Assembly (NCBI GenBank): GCA_002270565.1
Contig: NQMI01000040.1
Span: 30,506 to 94,505, forward strand
Length of the DNA stretch: 64,000 nucleotides
From: Stenocarpella maydis
Lineage: Eukaryota > Ascomycota > Sordariomycetes > Diaporthales > Diaporthaceae
Direction of reading: 5' to 3'
The translations under genes and the position numbers were made by a program. This document shows, in pieces, positions 56,874 to 64,000 of this stretch (the stretch's first letter is position 1; every line of letters begins with the position of its first letter). The notes beneath the pieces were generated by a model that was not told the DNA's origin, searched no databases, and saw only the letters and a program-made list of their open reading frames with translations.

Positions 56874-57898
56874 ATGGTATCATTTAAAGATGGCATTGCC
56901 ATTACACAAAAGTCCTCACACGAATATAATGCGTACTTCCACGACAACTGGTGCATCGGCTCAGGTCAGTAAAACGTGCCGAGGTACACAGTGAGCACGG
57001 GGCTAACGTCAACCGTACAGTCCCACATGGCGGGTACATCACGTCCTGTTTTCTCGAAGTCGCAAAGACGCACTTCTCAAAGACGCTATCAAAACAGAAC
57101 CAGCCGCACACAATAACGCTGCACCTCGAGTTCGTGCGGAGGACCGAGGTCGGCCCGGCGACCTTCGAGGTCCGCGACGTCAAGGTCGGCCGGCTGACCT
57201 CGACCATCCACGTCTCCCTCTTCCAGAACGGAAGGGAGGAGGTCGTGGGCTACCTGACCAACTCCAACATCCCGAGCGAGCAGGGCCCCTCGTACGACAC
57301 GCGGTGGCGCCTCGAGCCCGCCCCCTGGCCGCTCGGCGGCGGCGGCGCCGCCGCGCTCGCCGCCGGGTCGCCTGACGCGGGGTGGCTCGAGCAGAAGGCG
57401 ATGCCCTTTGCGAGCTTCCGCAGGGCCTCGCAAAACCTGCGGTTCTTCTTCCCCGCGCGCGGGCAGCCCGCGCCCGGCGTCGCGGACCAGTGGATGGCGT
57501 TCCGGAGCGGGGAGCGCTTCACGGGCTCGAGCCTCGGCATGGTGGCCGACATGTTCCCGCAGATCCCCGAGTCGTTCCGGTCCGGGGCCGACCCGTACGC
57601 CGTCGGGCGCGGGGCAGGCCCGCCTGCTGCTGCTGCCGGCGCCGCCGCGGCAAAGTTCTGGTATCCGACGCTGCTGCTCAACCTGGACATCAAGAAGGCG
57701 CTGCCGGAGGAGGGCGTCGACTGGCTCTTTGTGCGGACGAGGGCCAAGCAGATCCGGAACGGGCGTTACGACCTCGAGGTGGTTGTCATGGACGAGGAGG
57801 GTGATATCTTGGCCCTCAGCCACCACGTGTGCATGATCCTGCCCGCCGCGAGGAACCTTGCAGCGAGGAACCGGGAGACCAAGGACGCGAAGCTGTGA
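56874..57898 (+). CDS. Thioesterase-like (double hotdog) protein, 2 exons
   Basis: Exons 56,874-56,964 and 57,021-57,898 (a 56-bp intron, GTCAGT...TACAG) give 322 aa. The layout matches the fungal acyl-CoA thioesterase-like superfamily (TesB-type, 4HBT_3). It has N-D-N-W-C-I-G-S-V-P-H-G-G-Y-I-T-like residues in the first hotdog (H-D-N-W-C and P-H-G-G-Y here), L-E-F-V-R-R-T-E-V-G-P-A, and a second hotdog with L-L-N-L-D-I and D-W-L-F-V-R-T-R-A-K-Q-I-R-N-G-R-Y-D-L-E-V-V-V-M-D. An Ala/Gly-rich loop (about 205-225) is low complexity. The substrate is not predictable. Catalytic residues are not certain from sequence alone, so activity is inferred. Confidence 0.85.
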
Positions 57899-58617
57899 TG
57901 CGGTGTGTTCTTCGATATAAATGCGTTTTGTGCGGAATGGAACATGTCAAGACCATGGCGCAGCCCCATCGGGGGCTTGATATAAAAACCAAGCAATGAC
58001 GGAAATAATACGTTTATTAAACGTTTAGGTACATATATGTAGGCAGCGGGGGACTGACCGGAACTCGGGGGTGGTTACTCGTGCACGTTGGCTTTTGAGC
58101 CCCCGCATGAGGGTTTGGATAATCACTTGAAATTGAGTGGCAAGGTTCAATTCTTTCTTCCTGCAGCCTTCCTTGCTTATCCTCTTGGAGGGAATCATCT
58201 GGCTGGTTTCGAAATAAGTGAGCCTGAAAGAAGACAATCATTAAAAAGGGGGACACCCTAGACTGCTAAGGACGCCTTGGCCGACGCCGCAACATAAATA
58301 CATAACAGACTACCTTCTCAAAATCTCTGGCCGTCAAAGCCATCGCCCATGTCCCGCTGCTTGCCTCACTTGTCATCACGGTGTTTCACCGAGAGCCCTT
58401 ACCCAACCTTGCACTACCTGCCCGCACCCACCAAGTCTCAGGGGCGTGTTGAGACAGATCTTGCTTCCAATGGTATCTCCAGTCCGAAAACAACCCAAAA
58501 ACGAGGTGCCTCCGTGTTATAAATACTGGTCCAAAGAAATCTCTCGCTGTTTGTCCTTCTCCACTCGAGACACGATTTTGGAGCCAAAATGACAGCCGCG
58601 CCATGTAGGCTCTGTGC
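57899..58617. other. Intergenic between convergent genes
   Basis: Contains the 3' ends of the thioesterase and VAP genes and no further gene. Confidence 0.5.
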
Positions 58618-59831
58618 CTAGAAAAAGAAGTACGCGAGGAGGAAGCTGACGAGACATAGAATAGCGACAATCTGGATGGGAACACCTTCTGTACCCTGCG
58701 GTCTCGCCCCAGTAGCGATCTGAGCGGCGGCTTTAGGAACACCAGCGGCGGCGACAGGTACCTTGCGTTGTCGCAGTCCTTCTTGATCCACGGGCGCCAC
58801 ATCCCCCCCTGAGCTTGCGAGATCGCGCTTCACCTCCTCCTTAGAAATATCGCTCGTGACTTGGGGAGAGGCAGCAATCGGTGCGGTGACCTCAGCATCA
58901 TCCTTGTACTCGGAGGCGCCCTCGGATGGCGGTGCGTTACTGCTGGTGGGTCGTCGCTCCTCCGGCGAGGAGAAAGCAGGAGGGGGAACGGCTTCGGGAG
59001 TCTGCTCGACCTGTGGTGGTTCCGGTCAACTTGTGCTCCCTGTGCCCAAGTACTGCAAGGGTACTTACGCCATTGGTGAAGTTCTGCTGCCTGATGGGAG
59101 TGGCGGCAACACCACCTGCGGAACCTGCACCGCCAGCAGGCAAGAAGACGACCCTTATCTTCTTCTCTTGAACCTGCGACTTCTCAACAGACTCCCACTG
59201 TAGTTGCGCACGGTCAATATCTGCACATGAGCACGATGAAGCATGCAGGCTTCGGGGGAACGCACGATGGTTTGCACATTGCTGAACTCCAGGTCCCCAG
59301 AGATTGGGACAGACTGGACCAGGAACTTATCGCGACACTTGGTATCCGCAGGAGGGTCCTGCTTCATGGCCTGGAGGAGGACTGTAGACATCGCAGGTCA
59401 GCCCGGTTGCATGTGATATGCTGGACAAGCTGTAGATGGGACGAACCAGTGACCTCGACTTCATGACCGGGCTCTATGCGACCCGAGTTCGGCCGAACGC
59501 AGTACCTAGATGTCTCGTGAGCCTCCTCACCTACAATGTTTCTCGGCGGAGTGGTTGATCGTACTGCTTGGGGGCGGTTGTTTTGACCTGAAGAGGTCAG
59601 CAAGGTGCCAATGCGACATGATGGCTGAGGATGAGCTCACCTTGAAAGCCACTGGGGACTTGTTCGGGTTCTTGAGTTTCAGGAACTGGGACACTTCGAC
59701 GGTAAAGGGCCCTGAGTGGGTGGATTGGTCAGCCAAGCACCGGCATTGTGGCAGGGAACGGGAAGCCTTGAAAAGAAGTCAGGCGACGTACGGCGGAAGC
59801 CAAGCTCCTGGGGGTCGATTTCAACAGACAT
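58618..59831 (-). CDS. SCS2: VAP/Scs2-like ER membrane protein, 7 exons
   Basis: Exons 59,831-59,792, 59,711-59,641, 59,587-59,565, 59,505-59,447, 59,381-59,266, 59,197-59,069 and 59,010-58,618 total 831 nt and give 276 aa. VAPs anchor FFAT-motif lipid-transfer proteins at ER contact sites. The N-terminal MSP domain (1-125) reads MSVEIDPQELGFRR, P-F-T-V-E-V, L-K-L-K-N-P-N-K-S-P-V-A-F-K-V-K-T-T-A-P, Y-C-V-R-P-N-S-G-R-I-E-P-G-H and S-V-P-I-S. This is the classic family pattern and confirms each splice site. A Pro/Ser-rich linker follows. The last ~22 residues (I-V-A-I-L-C-L-V-S-F-L-L-A-Y-F-F-F) are a tail anchor. Exon 3 is only 23 nt. The fourth intron starts GTTCGT, a less common donor. Confidence 0.92.
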
Positions 59832-61227
59832 TCTCGCAGTGGTTTGGCGCAGAAGCGGATGGCGGATCTGGGAATTGCGGTCGCGTGGCCGTTCAATAAT
59901 CGAGGCGGGTCGGTCGGGGGTTGTAGACGGAGAAATTGATCAACGCGCGGGTTCTCGGAGACCAAGTTGGTACGGCTGGACAGAGCAGGATGGGAAGTTG
60001 ATCCGACTCGCGCGGATAACGACTCCAGGGGCTCGGAGGGTGTCTTTGGTGTGCGATGATGCGTGCTTGTCACCTTCGTAAGCTGGCAGCACACTGCAAG
60101 AATGGGACGTGAAGCTGAAAAAGAGACAAAACGCAGGATGGCTGCGCAGGGTGCCAGGAAAAGGTGGATGACGGCACACGTCTTACGGGATCGGTGCTAG
60201 AGGCAATCCGTACCTTGTCCTGCTTGCTTGCTTGTGTTTGTGTGTGTGCAGATGGGCTGGGGGAAGAACTGGTTTGGGAGGCTGACGGGGGAGCCCTGGG
60301 CCTGGACAAGCCGCTGGAGGCCAAGTTTCAATTTGCAACTGGCCTTCCTTCTGAAGAACTGGGCCCCCCCAAAGTGAGGAGGCCCATGCCTGTGACTCTA
60401 GCGCATCTCGGCAATCTCCTTTGGGCCCCCATTTCCCTCGGGATCTCCATCACTGATGGACTGGCTCATGACTGCAGACCTACAAAGAATAAAATTCCTG
60501 TGCAACTGTGCACACTTGATTTTCAAGGTTGGGTGCAGATCTGCCGTCAAGGCTATGTGTATGTATGCATATACCTATGTATATGGCGGCGGCGGCGGCG
60601 GCGGCAGCACGGTGCTCCAAAGAAAACTAGCTGGCCCATTGACTGCTTAAGAGTCTTTCTTGTACACGTCATTCTAAAGTTGACAAGCCCATTCATCAAT
60701 GTGCGAAGAGTGATACTGATAACTGTCAGGTGTCTCACCTCGCTCAAACGGCTTTCACATGAACCTCTGGGGTGTGCTTACAATAGCATGTACCATGTAG
60801 AGATCGTCTAGGTGTTTTATTGCCGGTCGGTGCTCGAAGTGTCTTGTCCGAGGAGGAAGTACCTCTCTGCTCAGGTACCCCCAGTGTACCCCACAGTAGC
60901 TACCCCTCTGACGTTACCTCTGGGTGCCTTGCCCGCCAAACACTCCATCCTACACATCTTTATCTTCAAGTGCTATGCACTTCGAGCAAGCACTTTGTCT
61001 TGCATGAATTTCTGGCCTCAGCTCTCAGACCTGTTCACAGTCAGGATCTCGACCGGAATCAAGTAAGTGCTTGAGTCTTTCCCCGCCTAGACACACCTAA
61101 GAAAGGGCTGGAGTTAGGTTGCACTCGCATCATCTCACACCTGGGGCACGCCACTTCGTCCCTATCCCAGTCTTCTATCTTTACTCCTCTCTCATCCTTG
61201 CCCCATAAGACCACCCCAACCGATACC
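59832..61227. other. Divergent promoter region of VAP and UBX genes
   Basis: About 1.4 kb, including 5' leader of VAP. It contains a (CGG)n run near 60,584-60,606 and a TATGTATG-rich stretch before it. Frames such as 60,164-60,811 plus are not supported by any family. Confidence 0.5.
60584..60606. repeat. CGG microsatellite
   Basis: About seven GGC/CGG triplets in tandem within the promoter region. Confidence 0.8.
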
Positions 61228-62169
61228 ATGGCACAATCAGACCTCGACGCCCTCCTAGAAATGGGGTTTGAGAAGCCCCGCGCTGAGCTGGCCATCAAGA
61301 AATCGGGCGGGCTCCAGGGAGCACTCGAGTGGCTCGAGAAGAACCAAGACATACCTATCGAGGAGCTTGAGGCGCCCGATGACGACGATGATGCCGCAAC
61401 CCAGGCAGCAATCAAGGGCCTAGAAGAGGGCCAGCTCGCGAAGTCACTTGCGTGCGACGACTGCGGCAAGATGTTCAGGACCACTGCTCTCGCCGAGTTC
61501 CACGCCTCCAAGACGGGCCACGAGAACTTCTCCGAGTCGACCGAGGAGCTCAAGCCTCTGACCGAAGAGGAGAAGAAGCAGAAGCTGGACGAGATGCGCG
61601 CCGCCCTCGCCGAGAAGAGAGCCCGGCAGTCCGTCATCGACCGGGAGGAGCAGAAGCGAAACGACAAGATCAAGGCCAAGGCCACCAGGGAGACCCAGGA
61701 CGCCAAGGAGGAACTCCAGCGCAAGGAGCAGATCAAGGAAGCCGCGCGTAAGCGCCAGGAGAAGCTCGACGACCTTGAGGCCAAGAGGCGCATCAAGGCA
61801 AAGATCGAGGCGGACAAGGAGGAGCGGAGGCGCAAGGCCGAGGAGGCAAAGGCCGCCCGGGAGGGCAACACGCCCTCAGCTGCCGCGGAGCCCGCCGCCC
61901 CCGCCGCCGCCGCGCCCCAGTCCAAGCCCAGCACGAGCTACACCGACGCCAGGCTGAGGCTACAGACCCCCGGCGGAGTGCTGCAGAAGAACTTCCCCGC
62001 CGAGACGACCCTGTTCGAGGTCGCGCAGACGGTCGAGTCGGAGCAGGGCATCACGGTGGCCAGCTTCACGCTGACGTTCCCGCGCAAGACATTCGAGGCC
62101 GGCGTCGACTTTGGCCAGACCCTCCGAGAGGTCGGCCTCGTCCCCAGCGGTGTGCTCATCATTAAATAA
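61228..62169 (+). CDS. UBX-domain protein (UBXN1-like)
   Basis: A 313-aa intronless protein. It begins with a UBA domain (2-40; L-L-E-M-G-F-E-K-P-R-A-E-L-A-I). An acidic run D-D-D-D-D and a C2H2-type zinc motif follow (C-D-D-C-G-K-M-F with H-A-S-K-T-G-H, about 75-98). Next is a long Lys/Glu/Arg coiled coil (about 105-215) and an Ala/Pro linker. The UBX domain is at the C-terminus (about 235-313; A-R-L-R-L-Q-T-P-G-G, the S3/S4 loop F-P-R-K equivalent to the F-P-R signature that binds Cdc48/p97). The order UBA-zinc finger-coiled coil-UBX fits UBXN1/SAKS1-type adaptors that bring ubiquitinated clients to Cdc48. I chose the ATG at 61,228, which has a good context (ACCATGG). Confidence 0.9.
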   Translation: MAQSDLDALLEMGFEKPRAELAIKKSGGLQGALEWLEKNQDIPIEELEAPDDDDDAATQAAIKGLEEGQLAKSLACDDCGKMFRTTALAEFHASKTGHENFSESTEELKPLTEEEKKQKLDEMRAALAEKRARQSVIDREEQKRNDKIKAKATRETQDAKEELQRKEQIKEAARKRQEKLDDLEAKRRIKAKIEADKEERRRKAEEAKAAREGNTPSAAAEPAAPAAAAPQSKPSTSYTDARLRLQTPGGVLQKNFPAETTLFEVAQTVESEQGITVASFTLTFPRKTFEAGVDFGQTLREVGLVPSGVLIIK

Positions 62170-63500
62170 GTTGTGCGGTCGGAACTGACTGGGGGGGATT
62201 TCTTGCTAAGCCCAGGAAGACCTCCTTGGAGGAGTGAATCGAGTGGCGAGAGGCGAGACATCAGCATCGACGAAATGCTAGATCGCTTGGATCGGGCTGG
62301 AGACCTGTGAGGGCCACACGGGCGCATGGTATCACGAGACCACGAGGATGCAGTCCTAGATTGACCCGTAGCGGATTCTCTGTTCACCACGCCTACGTCG
62401 TCTTTATTGGCCGCGGGCCAGGGCTTCCAAATTCTATGAAGGCAATTTGTCCAGTCTCCTGGGTAGTTCGATTTTCAGAAGCAGCCGTCGGCGTACGAAG
62501 TATAGCTATTCTCGGAACTGGATATGCTGAAGCGGCCCAATAATGACGAAAAGTACCAAAATACTATGCGCCGTTATGCTTTGTCTGCTGTCTTGCTCCC
62601 GTGTGACGTACATTGTAGTAACGTATGGCTCGTGGCTGTCCCGGACGCACTGACCCGCAGTTTATTCGTAGAAAGTCTTGCCTCTCGAGCGACAAGAACC
62701 CCTAATGTCTACCACGAATATACCAAGATCATTCCAAACCCATGTGAAGACCGATTTACTGTCCCCGTCTTATCACTCCTTAGATGGACGACTCGACATG
62801 GATTCACCAAGCGGACCGGGAATGATTACGGATCAGACCCAGATACTATGACACGGGCAATATAGCAGCGGCTACGTCCAAGGGGGGCCAGCAGTTCAAT
62901 GTGTGCTTGCCACCGGGCACCAATACCACATTTGCCGGGTCTCAAAATAAGGTCCGGCTTCACCGGCCATTCTAGCTCACGGCGAATGGGCATGGGTGAC
63001 TGCTCTTGAGAACTACGATGGACCTCTCCGGACAGGTTTACTTCGTCATCGCAAACTCTGCAACACTCTCCCCGGAAGGTGAAACGGCAAAGCTTGGGCC
63101 AGCACGCACGTTGCCCATGACTTGGCCGGGGGGCTTCGATAGGGGCGCGAGACTGGGAACTCGACGTGGCTGACGACCACGAGTAGGTGTGTGCTCGTCT
63201 TGCACATCCAGACTCGAACGCATCATCACACGTTTGTCCTTGCAATGTTCGGAACCGAAAACCTGAGGGCGCAAATTTCTCTTTTGATTTGCATCTGATC
63301 ATGAAAATCCGGTCCCGTCAAGTTCGCGCTACTCCATTTCCCTGCGACCACATACCGTGGCCTCCATCCCTTAGTCGTAGATGGTATTTTAAAGACCCGC
63401 AACCCAATGCAGAGAGATTTCAAAGGAAGTACAGCGAGGAAGAAGTCGTAGAGGTGGCAGTGATCTTCGTTTCGGCAGTTTGAATCGTGGTGGAAACCGC
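62170..63500. other. Intergenic between convergent genes
   Basis: About 1.3 kb. Short frames at 62.3-62.9 and 62.8-63.3 kb show no protein family character. Confidence 0.5.
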
Positions 63501-63985
63501 TTAGTCGAACAGACCGAATCCCATGTCGTCGTCGGATTCCTCCTTCTCTGTTCCGGGCGTCAGTGGTCAGGTCCCTCTCTCCACCAACAACATCATCATG
63601 GTCGCGCAGGTGTAGGATGTACGAACCCTCAGCCTTGGCCTCCTCCTTAGGAGCCTCCTCGGCAGCAGCACCACCGGCGGCGGCAGCACCGGCGGCGGCG
63701 GGAGCGGCACCACCGCCGGAGCCGACGGAGGTCAGGAGATCCTTGACATCCTTGCCCTCGAGAGCCTGTGCACATGTCCTCGTCAGCATTGATACCCCTT
63801 GCCAGATTCTCTCACCCCCACCCCCCGCGCCCCCAAGCAGTCCTTCGACTAGAATTATCTGCAGGGTGGGTCTTCGGTCATGTGTCGGTCGGCGGCTATG
63901 GTTGTCGTACCTTGGCGAACAGAGAGGTCCAGATGGGCTCGATCTCGTTACCGGAAGCCTTGACGAGGGCCTGCAGCTTGTCGGC
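63501..63985 (-). CDS. RPP1: 60S acidic ribosomal protein P1 (5' end beyond window)
   Basis: Exons 63,985-63,911, 63,765-63,627 and 63,547-63,501 are visible. At least one more 5' exon lies beyond the edge, because the sequence at 63,986 is an intron acceptor (CAACAG). The protein reads [31 protein letters not shown], an Ala/Gly hinge and the conserved tail [13 protein letters not shown] that recruits elongation factors to the ribosomal stalk. The E-P-I-W...L-E-G-K-D-V-K segment is typical of P1 rather than P2. The last intron uses a GTTCGT donor and splits the acidic tail (K-A-E / E-K-E-E). Confidence 0.9.
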
Positions 63986-64000
63986 CTGTTGTGATGGTCA

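Noticed and set aside
60164..60811. 215-codon plus-strand frame
   Set aside because: Contains a CGG microsatellite and TATG repeats, and no protein family is visible.

Overview
The window is nuclear DNA of a filamentous ascomycete, most likely a Sordariomycete. The evidence is short GT-AG introns of about 50-150 bp, many with recognisable branch sites, and typical fungal gene families: a DUF3824 SR-rich protein, a CnjB-type zinc-knuckle protein, a sphingolipid delta-4 desaturase, VAP and Scj1. The transposon islands are AT-rich, and their Gln and Trp codons have become TAG or TAA. This is the footprint of repeat-induced point mutation (RIP). I cannot name the species.

Layout. (1) 0.5-10.5 kb is a decayed mobile-element block. 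It holds a solo LTR with a perfect AGTAA target duplication and an old autonomous Helitron whose DUF6570-like, HUH-Rep and PIF1-helicase regions can still be read through stops. Matching 37-bp inverted repeats flank the Helitron. (2) 11.4-15.6 kb holds a four-exon DUF3824 gene on the minus strand. (3) 19.0-32.4 kb is a nested transposon nest. A Ty1/copia element with ~155-bp LTRs and GATAG target duplications (21,068-31,755) sits at the edge of a decayed coiled-coil gene. It contains further copia-type fragments in both orientations, including a young, lightly mutated copy. Two single N positions mark assembly joins exactly where LTR copies are cut. A ~200-bp outward-facing inverted repeat brackets the whole nest.

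(4) 32.9-64 kb is mostly gene-dense housekeeping DNA with accessory genes. It contains a small secreted FPTG-repeat protein, a broken TET/JBP-like 2OG-Fe(II) dioxygenase gene, a CDC123-like ATP-grasp gene with a suspicious stop near its end, the splicing helicase Prp2/Cdc28, the ER co-chaperone Scj1, a J-domain relic, a METTL7-like methyltransferase, CnjB, the sphingolipid delta-4 desaturase, a thioesterase-fold protein, the ER contact-site protein VAP, a UBX protein, and the 5'-truncated (window edge) gene for ribosomal stalk protein P1.

The genes do not form one pathway. Several act at the ER: Scj1 in folding, the desaturase in ceramide synthesis, VAP in contact sites and lipid transfer, and the UBX protein probably in Cdc48-dependent degradation. 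Exon structures for the DUF3824, Scj1, METTL7-like, CnjB, desaturase, thioesterase and VAP genes were worked out by hand from splice sites. Each adds to a whole number of codons. No rRNA gene, convincing intact tRNA gene or CRISPR array was seen.
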